From positions 1-35,629 of the forward strand of contig SSXW01000029.1 of the NCBI GenBank assembly GCA_009469585.1: 35,629 nucleotides of DNA, given 5' to 3'. Source of the stretch: Dechloromonas sp. Dech2017. Its GTDB lineage: Bacteria; Pseudomonadota; Gammaproteobacteria; Burkholderiales; Rhodocyclaceae. The translations under genes were made by a program, and so were the position numbers. The notes below the pieces were generated by a model that did no database searches, had not been told where the DNA came from, and saw only the letters and a list, made by a program, of their open reading frames with translations. Shown here in pieces: positions 1-8,875 of this stretch (positions are counted from its first letter, which is position 1; each line of letters opens with the position of its first letter).

Positions 1-79
1 CTTTTTCGACTTGCTCCACCACTGCCAGCTTAAAAGCCAGCGTGTAGTCTCGCTGCGTCCTCTTCACCCCAGTTTCCAT
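1..79 (-). CDS. IS3-family transposase OrfA, N-terminal fragment (left copy)
   Basis: Partial gene cut by the window edge; 26 residues are visible, beginning METGVKRTQRDYTLAF. This matches the start of the helix-turn-helix OrfA proteins of IS3-family elements, which bind the IS ends and are normally joined to the OrfB DDE integrase domain by programmed frameshifting. The ATG at 79 follows a strong AAAGGGGAAG ribosome site. Nothing of the catalytic part is present. It is identical to the fragment at the right end. Confidence 0.7.
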   Translation of the reverse strand, partial: METGVKRTQRDYTLAFKLAVVEQVEK

Positions 80-132
80 CGGACTTCCCCTTTCTAGATA
101 GAAAAGGTGTCAACTTCTGCTAGGACGGGTCA
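1..132 (-). mobile_element. IS3-type insertion sequence, 5' end only (left copy)
   Basis: The first 132 bases are the exact reverse complement of the last 132 bases of the window, and identity stops sharply at 132/133. Read on the minus strand the element begins TGACCCGTCC, consistent with the usual TG...CA ends of IS3-family elements. It carries a leader with a purine-rich ribosome site and the start of an orfA-type transposase gene pointing out of the window. Only the left inverted-repeat end is present, so neither the target duplication nor the other end can be seen. The edge lies 8 nt beyond the T-run of the aceA terminator. Assignment to IS3 rests on the short orfA N-terminus. Confidence 0.8.
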
Positions 133-140
133 ATAAAGTG

Positions 141-173
141 AAAAAGGCCGGCCCCTTGTGGGAGCCGGCCTTT
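141..173 (-). terminator. Intrinsic terminator of aceA
   Basis: On the minus strand a GC-rich stem (AAAGGCCGGC paired with GCCGGCCTTT, 11-nt loop) is followed by a run of five T. It lies about 40 bp after the aceA stop codon. The adjacent IS edge is 8 nt past the T-run. Confidence 0.88.
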
Positions 174-213
174 GTTGCTGCCCGGTCGGGCAGCAAGTTC
201 AAGCGTTCGCTTC

Positions 214-1524
214 TTAGTGGAACTGCTCTTCTTCGGTCGAACCGGTAAGGGCCTTGACCGAGGAGGAACCGCCCTGGATGACGGTGGTGACTTCGTCGAA
301 GTAACCGGTACCGACTTCCTGCTGGTGCGAAACGAAGGTGTAACCGTTTTCACGCGCAGCGAATTCCGGCTCCTGGACCATGTTGACGTAGTGCTTCATG
401 CCTTCGCCGCGGGCGTAAGCGTGGGCGAACTGGAAGGTGTTGTACCAGTTGACGTGGATACCAGCCAGGGTGATGAACTGGTACTTGTAGCCCAGTGCCG
501 ACAGTTCTTCCTGGAAGGAGGCGATTTGGGAATCGTTGAGGTTCTTCTTCCAGTTGAAGGACGGCGAGCAGTTGTAGGACAGCAGCTTGCCCGGGCAGGC
601 GGCCTGGATGGCCTGGGCGAATTCACGGGCGAAGCCGATATCGGGCACGCCGGTTTCGCACCAGACGAGGTCGGCGTACGGGGCGTAGGCGACGCCGCGG
701 GAGATCGACTGCTCGAGACCGTTCTTGACGCGGTAGAAACCTTCCTGGGTGCGCTCGCCAGTCAGGAACGGCTTGTCGTTCGCGTCGTAGTCGGAGGTGA
801 TCAGGTTGGCGGCTTCGGCATCGGTACGAGCCAGGATCAGGGTCGGAACGCCCATGACGTCAGCGGCGAAACGAGCGGAGATCAGCTTTTCGATGGCTTC
901 GCGGGTCGGCACGAGCACCTTGCCGCCCATGTGGCCGCACTTCTTGGCGGCAGCCAGCTGGTCTTCGAAGTGAACGCCAGCAGCACCGGCTGCGATCATG
1001 TTCTTCATCAGTTCGAAGGCGTTCAGCACGCCGCCGAAACCGGCTTCAGCGTCGGCAACGATCGGCAGGAAGTAGTCGATGAAGCCTTCGTCGCCCGGGT
1101 TCACACCACGCGACCACTGGATTTCGTCAGCGCGCTTGAAGGTGTTGTTGATGCGGCGAACCATGGTCGGCACGGAGTCGTAGGCATACAGCGACTGGTC
1201 CGGGTACATGGTTTCCGAGGTGTTGCCGTCGGCAGCAACCTGCCAGCCGGACAGATAAACAGCTTCCAGACCAGCCTTGGCTTGCTGCATGGCTTGACCA
1301 GCGGTGATGGCGCCGAACGCGTTCACATAGCCCTTCTTGGCGCCGCCGTTCACCTTGTCCCAGAGGGTCTTGGCACCGCGCTGGGCCAGGGTGTATTCCG
1401 GCTGCAGGGAACCGCGCAGGCGAACGACGTCAGCAGCGGAGTAACCGCGCTTGACCAGTTTCCAGCGGGGGTTTTCAGCCCAGTCTTTTTCGAGGGCGGC
1501 GATTTGCTGTTCGCGAGTGCTCAT
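214..1524 (-). CDS. aceA: Isocitrate lyase
   Basis: Cleaves isocitrate to glyoxylate and succinate, the first step of the glyoxylate shunt, allowing growth on acetate and fatty acids; cytosolic, normally tetrameric and Mg-dependent. The 436-residue length is that of the bacterial (E. coli-type) enzyme. The catalytic KKCGH motif is at residues 194-198, followed by MGGKVLVPT; the metal and substrate segment [10 protein letters not shown] is just before it near 156-165. The ATG at 1524 is preceded by GAGGAA. The gene stands alone with its own promoter, a palindromic operator and a terminator. Malate synthase is not in the window. Identification is secure. Confidence 0.97.
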   Translation of the reverse strand: MSTREQQIAALEKDWAENPRWKLVKRGYSAADVVRLRGSLQPEYTLAQRGAKTLWDKVNGGAKKGYVNAFGAITAGQAMQQAKAGLEAVYLSGWQVAADGNTSETMYPDQSLYAYDSVPTMVRRINNTFKRADEIQWSRGVNPGDEGFIDYFLPIVADAEAGFGGVLNAFELMKNMIAAGAAGVHFEDQLAAAKKCGHMGGKVLVPTREAIEKLISARFAADVMGVPTLILARTDAEAANLITSDYDANDKPFLTGERTQEGFYRVKNGLEQSISRGVAYAPYADLVWCETGVPDIGFAREFAQAIQAACPGKLLSYNCSPSFNWKKNLNDSQIASFQEELSALGYKYQFITLAGIHVNWYNTFQFAHAYARGEGMKHYVNMVQEPEFAARENGYTFVSHQQEVGTGYFDEVTTVIQGGSSSVKALTGSTEEEQFH

Positions 1525-1606
1525 GTTTGTTCCTCATTAAAGTAACGGATGATGGGGGTCCCCGAGTGCATGCCTGCAAATTCTGAAGCAAGCCTCGATG
1601 GAAGCC

Positions 1607-1635
1607 AGTATAGTGGCTTTTGCGCAGGGCAGCAA
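1607..1635 (-). promoter_or_regulatory. Sigma-70 promoter of aceA
   Basis: On the minus strand TTGCTG (1635-1630) and TATACT (1612-1607) are separated by exactly 17 bp. The predicted transcript starts near 1600 and has a leader of about 75 nt before the aceA ATG. The palindromic operator abuts the -35 box on its upstream side. Confidence 0.75.
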
Positions 1636-1637
1636 TA

Positions 1638-1658
1638 GTCTTATATAAGACATAAGAC
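1638..1658. promoter_or_regulatory. Palindromic operator plus extra half-site upstream of aceA
   Basis: A perfect 14-bp palindrome GTCTTATATAAGAC (1638-1651) is followed directly by a third half-site ATAAGAC (1652-1658). It sits just upstream of the aceA -35 element, where an activator or co-acting repressor would bind. From memory, TCTTATATAAGA-like sites occur upstream of central carbon metabolism genes in betaproteobacteria and are associated with GntR-type regulators; the cognate regulator is not in this window, so this is inference. Confidence 0.6.
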
Positions 1659-1992
1659 ATTTTTTTTGATTATTAATCAGGTTGTTACGATCGAATTTTC
1701 ATGATGTGAAAACGTGGTCGTCTTTGTGAAATCGCTTCTTGCTGCAACGCTACCTGATTGGCCGACTTGTCCTGGTGACTCTTTTTCCCCGTTTCGGCCA
1801 GCCGTGCGATCCTCGTCCGATTCGGGTCTTCTCCTTTCGTTTTCCATGCGCCTCCCGATGCGAACGGGCTTGGTTAATTGTTTTGAATATTTGCGAAAAT
1901 TGGCTAATTTTTGCGATAAGTGCCGGATATAATGTCTTTTCAAGGCGGGTGGCACCGCTATGCAAAGACAATAAATTCGCTTGGGAGGCAGT

Positions 1993-3789
1993 ATGGAAAT
2001 GTTCTGGCGCTTGTACGACTGGAACGAGCGGACCTTCTGGAATTCGCTGACCAAGAAGCTGATGAGCTTCCTGTTCCTGTTTTTCATCGATGTTGCCTAC
2101 TTGGCCATCTATTTCCACCACAAGACGGTGGTTGCCGATGAATTGCGGAAGGCCGGCGTCGGGCCGGAAGTCAGCGCCCGGATCGATGCCGTTCTCGATG
2201 GCGGGTTGACCCTGCTCGTCGTGCTGACGGTGATCGGCCTGATCTGGAATGTCGCCCAGATAATCTACATTCGCTATCTGATCGTCCGCCCGATCCGGGT
2301 GATCAGCGGCATCTTTGACGAGATTGCACGGGGCGAGGGCGATTTTTCCCGCAACCTGCCGACGGTTACCCACGACGAGTTGCGGACGCTGGCCGAAAGC
2401 TACAACCGCTTTGCTGACAAGATGCGGCAGATCATCGACGGGGTCCGCAAGATGACCGTCAACATTGCCCGCGAAGCCGTCATGGTCAAGAAGAATGTCG
2501 GCGATAGCGCGGCCCTTTCCCGCCGCCAGTGCGAAATTACCGAAGCGGTTTTCGTTGCCAGCAACGAGGCGACCCAAGCTATTCACGAGGTGTCGACATC
2601 GGCCGAGGTGATTTCCGGTGCGACCGAGAAGAGCCTGGAAACAGCCCGCTGTTCGCTGGCGGAAATGGAAGAGATCGTTACCAAGGTGCACCTGGTCAGC
2701 GAGAAATTGAACACCTTCAACGGCACCGTTGATCACCTCGCCCAGCGTTCCGACAGCATTCGCCAGATTGCCAGCCTGATCAAGGACATTGCCGACCAGA
2801 CCAACCTGCTGGCTCTCAATGCCGCTATCGAGGCTGCTCGGGCCGGCGAGATGGGCCGCGGCTTCGCGGTGGTGGCTGACGAGGTGCGCAAACTTGCCGA
2901 GCGGGTCAATGTCGCGACCCAGGACATCAGCAGCAATATCGGCGGCATGATCGAACTGGTCCGTGAAACGCAGCGCGAGAACGAAGTGATCAACGGCGAC
3001 ATTCGCTTGACCCGCCAGGTTGTCGAGCATTCATCGGAGCAGTTCAAGGCCATGCTCAGCGATTTCGAGCAGACTGGCGACCAATTGACCCAGATCGCGG
3101 CGGCCATGGAGGAACTGACGGCGACCAATGGTCAGGTGCACGATAGCGTCACCCAGATCCACGCGCTGTCAGCCGATGTCTCAGGGCGGATGGTCGGTTC
3201 CGAAAGTTCCGCCCTGACTCTCGCGGTGGCTACCGAGGGCGTTCAGGAAATGGTCTCCCGCTTCAAGATCGGTCGCGGCACCTTCGACCGCAACGTCGAT
3301 ATCGTGCATGGCTTCCGCGATGCCATCCAAGCCAGGCTGGAGGACATGAAGCGGCGCGGCATCGATGTCTTCGACCGGAACTATCGGCCGGTCGGCACCG
3401 CCAAGCCGCAAAAGTATTTGGTCAGCTACGAAAGGGCCTATTTCAGCGAGTGTCAGGGCTTGCTCGATCAGGCCCTGGGCGATATCCGCGGTGGTGTCTA
3501 TGCCGTCGCCGTCGATATCAACGGCTACCTGACAGCGCACAACAGCCAGTACTCCAAGCCGTTGACCGGCGATCAGCAGGTTGACCTGGTTGGCAACCGG
3601 ACCTGCCGGAAATTCGAGGCGCCGACCGAACTGCGGGCAGCCCGAAACAACCAGGCCATGCTGATGCAGACCTATATCCGCGATACCGGCGAACTGCTCT
3701 GCGACATCGCCATGCCGATCATGGTCGGCGGGCAGCACTGGGGGAATGTGCGCGTCGGTTGCGACAGCAAGGCACTGCTCGACGAGTAG
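1993..3789 (+). CDS. Methyl-accepting chemotaxis protein with C-terminal cytosolic sensor domain
   Basis: Chemoreceptor of 598 residues that would signal to CheA/CheW. Two membrane segments lie at about residues 20-40 and 72-95, separated by only some 30 residues, so there is almost no periplasmic ligand domain. A HAMP region (about 95-150) leads into the methylated helices and the conserved hairpin tip ([19 protein letters not shown], about 267-285). After the signalling domain there is a further region of about 150 residues with [15 protein letters not shown] and a closing [14 protein letters not shown]...HWGNVRVG pattern, resembling a Cache/PAS-like sensor. The ATG at 1993 follows GGGAGG; an in-frame TTG at 1981 lies in the ribosome site and was not used. 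The ligand is unknown. Confidence 0.9.
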   Translation: MEMFWRLYDWNERTFWNSLTKKLMSFLFLFFIDVAYLAIYFHHKTVVADELRKAGVGPEVSARIDAVLDGGLTLLVVLTVIGLIWNVAQIIYIRYLIVRPIRVISGIFDEIARGEGDFSRNLPTVTHDELRTLAESYNRFADKMRQIIDGVRKMTVNIAREAVMVKKNVGDSAALSRRQCEITEAVFVASNEATQAIHEVSTSAEVISGATEKSLETARCSLAEMEEIVTKVHLVSEKLNTFNGTVDHLAQRSDSIRQIASLIKDIADQTNLLALNAAIEAARAGEMGRGFAVVADEVRKLAERVNVATQDISSNIGGMIELVRETQRENEVINGDIRLTRQVVEHSSEQFKAMLSDFEQTGDQLTQIAAAMEELTATNGQVHDSVTQIHALSADVSGRMVGSESSALTLAVATEGVQEMVSRFKIGRGTFDRNVDIVHGFRDAIQARLEDMKRRGIDVFDRNYRPVGTAKPQKYLVSYERAYFSECQGLLDQALGDIRGGVYAVAVDINGYLTAHNSQYSKPLTGDQQVDLVGNRTCRKFEAPTELRAARNNQAMLMQTYIRDTGELLCDIAMPIMVGGQHWGNVRVGCDSKALLDE

Positions 3790-3802
3790 GTGCCAGATGG
3801 AC

Positions 3803-3827
3803 GGGATGCCGGTTGCCGGCCATCCCG
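3803..3827. terminator. Hairpin between convergent chemoreceptor and rraA genes
   Basis: GGGATG-CCGG pairs with CCGG-CATCCC around a short loop with one bulge, in the 55-bp gap between the two convergent stop codons. There is no good T-run on either side, so it may be a weak bidirectional terminator or only a stabilising 3' hairpin. Confidence 0.35.
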
Positions 3828-3844
3828 CCCCGGAGGTGGTTGCG

Positions 3845-4342
3845 TCAGGCTGCTACCAGCGGCTTGTCGGCAACCAGAATGCCGTCTTCGTCAACGTAAA
3901 TATACTCGTCGGGATGGAAGGTCACGCCACCGAAGGTGACGGCCACGTTGCGCTCGCCGACGCCCTTCTTGATGCTCTTTTGCGGGTGGGTGTTGAGCGC
4001 CCGCACGCCGATATCGATGCCGTTGATGTCGCCCGAATCGCGGATGCAACCGTAGACGATGGCCCCGGCCCAGCCGTTTTTTTCGGCCAGGATGGCCAGT
4101 TGGTCGCCGACCAGCGCGCAACGCAGCGAACCGCCGCCGTCGATGACCAGTACCTTGCCGTGGCCGTCTTCGCCGAAGGCTTCGCGCACCAGTGAATTGT
4201 CCTCGAAGATTTTCAGCGTGACGATTCGGCCGGAAAAGCTGATCGTCCCGCCATAGCGCTGGAACATCGGGGCGACGACGCGGACGGTCTTGCCCAGTTC
4301 GGATTCGAATTCATCGCAGAGATCCGGGGTCTTGAAAGTCAT
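3845..4342 (-). CDS. rraA: RraA-family protein (RNase E inhibitor / HMG aldolase-like)
   Basis: 165 residues, the usual length for RraA. The family includes the E. coli regulator that binds RNase E and slows mRNA decay, and structurally identical class II 4-hydroxy-4-methyl-2-oxoglutarate / oxaloacetate-cleaving enzymes. The conserved core VGDQLAILAEKNGWAGAIVYGCIRDSGDI contains the GD..L, GW.G.V..G and RD residues that bind metal and substrate in the enzymes. The sequence alone cannot decide between regulator and lyase. The ATG at 4342 follows AAGGAT. The gene lies downstream of the clpA terminator, so it probably has its own promoter or is fed by read-through. Confidence 0.88.
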   Translation of the reverse strand: MTFKTPDLCDEFESELGKTVRVVAPMFQRYGGTISFSGRIVTLKIFEDNSLVREAFGEDGHGKVLVIDGGGSLRCALVGDQLAILAEKNGWAGAIVYGCIRDSGDINGIDIGVRALNTHPQKSIKKGVGERNVAVTFGGVTFHPDEYIYVDEDGILVADKPLVAA

Positions 4343-4357
4343 GATTGCATCCTTGAA

Positions 4358-4384
4358 ATAAAAAAACCGTGCAATGGTGCACGG
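4358..4384 (-). terminator. Intrinsic terminator of clpSA
   Basis: On the minus strand CCGTGCA and TGCACGG form a 7-bp stem with a 4-nt loop, followed by seven or more T. It is about 24 bp past the clpA stop codon and ends the clpS-clpA transcript before rraA. Confidence 0.88.
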
Positions 4385-4407
4385 CTTTTGGGGTGGATGG
4401 CAATTGG

Positions 4408-6671
<2,264 letters not shown>

Positions 6672-6672
<1 letters not shown>

Positions 6673-6980
6673 CAGTTTTCCTCCATGATGCAGGCAAGTG
6701 GGTGTTGGTGCTGGCGCGCGAATGCGGAAACCTGTTCGACCTTGGTTGCGGCGATATCACGCGGGAAAATTCCGCATACGCCACGGCCCTCGTTGTGAAC
6801 TTTGAGCATGATTCGCGTTGCTTGTTCAGTATCCAGTGAAAAAAAACGCTGCAGAACGGCAATGACAAAATCCATCGGGGTGTAGTCGTCGTTCAGCAAT
6901 ACCACCTTGTACATCTTTGGCGGCCCCAGCTCGCCTCGCTGTACCTCCAGTTGTTGGTCTTCCTGATGTTTCGTTGCCAT
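6672..6980 (-). CDS. clpS: ClpS, N-end rule adaptor for ClpA
   Basis: Small cytosolic adaptor that binds proteins with destabilising N-terminal residues and hands them to ClpA. The 102 residues contain the core [19 protein letters not shown] (NDD and the Met that shapes the N-degron pocket) and the [10 protein letters not shown] segment with its conserved His. The first 22 residues form the flexible tail that enters the ClpA pore. The ATG at 6980 has no recognisable Shine-Dalgarno, and a TAGAAT hexamer ends only 7 nt upstream, so the mRNA may be leaderless. Confidence 0.96.
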
Positions 6981-6987
6981 GCGTTCG

Positions 6988-7015
6988 ATTCTATACAGTC
7001 CGCTTCAATCTGCAA
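6988..7015 (-). promoter_or_regulatory. Candidate promoter of clpS-clpA
   Basis: On the minus strand TTGCAG (7015-7010) and TAGAAT (6993-6988) have a 16-bp spacer. The -10 lies 7 nt from the clpS ATG, placing the predicted start of transcription at or next to the start codon. Confidence 0.5.
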
Positions 7016-7103
7016 CAGCATTGTTTCCCCGAATTCCGCCAAATCGCCGCCGGACTTGGCGAATCGGCCTTCCGGTTTATGTTGCGGCGCCGCATCGATA
7101 CTT

Positions 7104-7132
7104 GTTGACGGCATAATTTATGTGGCGTAGAA
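7104..7132 (+). promoter_or_regulatory. Candidate promoter of the cold-shock gene
   Basis: TTGACG (7104-7109) and TAGAAA (7127-7132) are 17 bp apart. It would give a leader of about 115 nt before the ATG at 7253, in keeping with the long structured leaders of csp mRNAs. The -10 match is only moderate. Confidence 0.4.
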
Positions 7133-7252
7133 AGCAATGGTGTTTGGATTCAAGCTGCATCGAGTTTGCTGCAACGCACCGGTTCGCTGAGCTCAAACAG
7201 GGAGTCGGGGAGACCCGGAAATTCGATTGTTTCTTGTAAGAAAGTTTCAAAT

Positions 7253-7456
7253 ATGGCAATTGGTACGGTCAAGTGGTTCAATGATTCCAAGGGTTTCGGT
7301 TTCATTACACCTGATGATGGCAGCGAAGACCTCTTCGCCCATTTTTCCGCCATCAACATGAATGGCTTCAAGACCCTGAAAGAAGGCCAAAAGGTCTCTT
7401 TCGACGTGGTCCAAGGCCCGAAGGGCAAACAGGCATCGAATATCCAGAGCACCTGA
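7253..7456 (+). CDS. Cold-shock protein, CspA family
   Basis: 67-residue single OB-fold that binds single-stranded RNA and DNA and melts secondary structure. It starts [18 protein letters not shown] with RNP1 (KGFGFI) and continues with RNP2 (DLFAHF); length and composition are standard. The frame is open upstream to 7166, but the CspA fold starts at the ATG at 7253, with an AAGAAAG ribosome site about 9 nt away. The gene stands alone between its own leader and a strong terminator. Which csp paralogue it is, and whether it is cold-induced, cannot be told from sequence. Confidence 0.95.
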   Translation: MAIGTVKWFNDSKGFGFITPDDGSEDLFAHFSAINMNGFKTLKEGQKVSFDVVQGPKGKQASNIQST

Positions 7457-7476
7457 GCTAGGGATCGTCAATGCCA

Positions 7477-7506
7477 AAGCCCGCCTGATCCAGGCGGGCT
7501 TTTTTA
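7477..7506 (+). terminator. Intrinsic terminator of the cold-shock gene
   Basis: AAGCCCGCCTG and CAGGCGGGCTT form an 11-bp stem with a 3-nt loop, followed by TTTTT. It lies 20 bp after the stop codon and 25 bp before the convergent soxZ stop. Confidence 0.93.
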
Positions 7507-7530
7507 TTTTTGGGTTGTGGCGAAGGTGGT

Positions 7531-7842
7531 TCAGGCGACGGTGATATCGTCCTGGCGCTGAGCCCCGGTGTTGTCCTGCCAGGCTACGGAAAGCTTGTCG
7601 CCAGCCTTGACGCCACGGGCTTTGAAGGTGAACAGCGGGTTTTTGGATATGGCCGTGTTCAACTGGCCTTCGATCAGCGCCTTGCCATTGTGCAGGACGC
7701 TGAAGGTCTGGATGAAGTGCATGGCCAGGGTTTGCCCCTTGTCGTCCTTGCGCTGGCCCGTTTCCATCGGATGCTGCATGAGCACGCGGATATCGGTAAT
7801 TTCGCCCTGAACCTGGGCGCGGATCTTGATCTGGTCTGCCAT
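7531..7842 (-). CDS. soxZ: Thiosulfate oxidation carrier protein SoxZ
   Basis: 103-residue Ig-like subunit of the periplasmic SoxYZ carrier, on which sulfur intermediates are bound during thiosulfate oxidation. It has the family pattern: IKIRAQ at the N-terminus, ITDIRVLMQHPMETG, then an NPLFTF strand segment and DKLSVAW near the end. It has no signal peptide, as expected because SoxZ is exported piggy-back with the Tat substrate SoxY. The ATG at 7842 is 2 nt after the soxY stop. The longer open frame upstream is soxY read out of frame. No other sox genes are in the window. Confidence 0.93.
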   Translation of the reverse strand: MADQIKIRAQVQGEITDIRVLMQHPMETGQRKDDKGQTLAMHFIQTFSVLHNGKALIEGQLNTAISKNPLFTFKARGVKAGDKLSVAWQDNTGAQRQDDITVA

Positions 7843-7844
7843 GG

Positions 7845-8318
7845 CTAGCCTCCGCATCCGCCGAGCGTCACCTTGATTTCGCGAAAGGCGACATGGGCTT
7901 TGCCATCGGCCAGTTTGGCCACGGCACGAATGCGCATGGTTTCCGCCAACTTGAGTTGGGCGCGAACGTAGGGCAGGGCATTGCCGGAAATATCGATTGC
8001 GGCGCACAACGGCATCGGGTTCTTATCAGCGAAGATGGCCAAGCTGCGGGTGTTGGGCAAATTGGACATGATTTCGACCTCGACCTTGGCGCCGTTCTCG
8101 GCGATTTCCGGGGCGTTGATGACGATGTCGCGCGATTCGGCAGCCGTGGCGGCGCCGTAGGCTTTCAAGGCATCGCCGACATGGCGGGCGGTAAACGCGG
8201 CCTTGTTCCAATCGGCAGCTAGGACCGTTGCCGGGGTCAGAAATCCACTGCCCAGCCAGGGCGAGAGCAGGGTGGCCGAGGCGCCGCCCTTGAGCAATTT
8301 CCTGCGCAGTTCGAGCAT
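7845..8318 (-). CDS. soxY: Thiosulfate oxidation carrier protein SoxY
   Basis: 157 residues ending in GGCGG, the diagnostic swinging arm whose cysteine carries the sulfur chain; it pairs with SoxZ. The N-terminus LRRKLLKGGASATLL followed by a hydrophobic stretch to about residue 35 is a twin-arginine (Tat) signal, so the complex acts in the periplasm. The ATG at 8318 is preceded by AGGAGT at good spacing. It lies 11 bp after moaC and 2 bp before soxZ, so the three are one transcription unit. Without SoxXA, SoxB and SoxCD in view, the pathway cannot be judged complete. Confidence 0.94.
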   Translation of the reverse strand: MLELRRKLLKGGASATLLSPWLGSGFLTPATVLAADWNKAAFTARHVGDALKAYGAATAAESRDIVINAPEIAENGAKVEVEIMSNLPNTRSLAIFADKNPMPLCAAIDISGNALPYVRAQLKLAETMRIRAVAKLADGKAHVAFREIKVTLGGCGG

Positions 8319-8329
8319 GCGTCGGACTC

Positions 8330-8812
8330 CTACTCGGCCAGCCAGTGGCCGGATTTGCCACCTTGTTTTTCCAGCAGGCGGATGTTTCCGATGCGCATGC
8401 CGCGGTCCACCGCCTTGGCCATGTCGTAGATGGTCAGCAGGCCGACCGATGCGGCGGTCAGCGCTTCCATTTCGACGCCGGTGCGGCCGAAGCATTCGGC
8501 GGTTACTTCGCAGTGCACGGCACTGTTTGCCTCGTCGACGGCGAATTCTGCTGCCACCCGGGTGAGGGCGATCGGGTGGCAGAGGGGGATCAACTCGCCG
8601 GTGCGCTTGGCGGCCTGAATGGCAGCGATGCGGGCGATGCCGAGGACGTCGCCTTTCTTTGCCGAGCCGGAGCGGATCAGGGCGAGGGTTTCCGGTTGCA
8701 TGTAGATGCTGCCAGCGGCGCGGGCGATGCGGGCGGTTTCGGTCTTGCCGCCGACGTCGACCATGTGGGCCTGGCCGGCTGGGTCGAAGTGAGTCAGGGT
8801 CTGCTTGGTCAC
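8330..8812 (-). CDS. moaC: Cyclic pyranopterin monophosphate synthase MoaC
   Basis: Second step of molybdenum cofactor biosynthesis, forming cyclic pyranopterin phosphate from the MoaA product. 160 residues, typical length. Signature segments are [36 protein letters not shown] and the highly conserved [20 protein letters not shown], with a GGKSG near the end. Translation starts at GTG (8812); the frame has an in-frame TAA 18 nt upstream, which fixes this start. No clear ribosome site is seen. It heads the moaC-soxY-soxZ operon. Confidence 0.95.
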   Translation of the reverse strand: MTKQTLTHFDPAGQAHMVDVGGKTETARIARAAGSIYMQPETLALIRSGSAKKGDVLGIARIAAIQAAKRTGELIPLCHPIALTRVAAEFAVDEANSAVHCEVTAECFGRTGVEMEALTAASVGLLTIYDMAKAVDRGMRIGNIRLLEKQGGKSGHWLAE

Positions 8813-8832
8813 GGTGGTTACGTTTGGTTACC

Positions 8833-8854
8833 ATCCGCCGGAGGGCGGATTTTT
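8833..8854 (+). other. Terminator-like hairpin in the moaC / M48 protease divergent gap
   Basis: ATCCGCC and GGCGGAT form a 7-bp stem with a GGAG loop followed by TTTTT on the plus strand. There is no upstream plus-strand gene to terminate. On the minus strand the same stem lies in the short moaC leader, about 20 nt before the GTG. Its role is unclear. Confidence 0.4.
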
Positions 8855-8875
8855 AGGGTGGGATATCATAGCACC

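Larger units (their letters stand above)
1525..1992. other. 468-bp divergent intergenic region aceA / chemoreceptor
   Basis: Contains the aceA promoter and operator on the left. From about 1680 to 1860 I see no supported element; the ORFs there are short and have no family features. On the right a direct repeat TTTGCGA occurs at 1890 and 1910, exactly 20 bp apart, just upstream of a TATAAT at 1928-1933. GCCGGATA at 1922-1929 weakly resembles a flagellar sigma-28 -10 element. The ribosome site GGGAGG precedes the chemoreceptor ATG at 1993. Confidence 0.5.

Noticed and set aside
172..1545. 457-codon open frame opposite aceA
   Set aside because: Antisense shadow of a high-GC gene; aceA has complete family motifs, ribosome site, promoter and terminator.
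1981..3789. Chemoreceptor start at TTG 1981
   Set aside because: This TTG is immediately before or within the GGGAGG ribosome site that serves the ATG at 1993.
7166..7456. Longer 96-residue version of the cold-shock protein
   Set aside because: The extra 29 residues have no CspA-family similarity and lie in the predicted leader; the ATG at 7253 gives the normal 67 residues.
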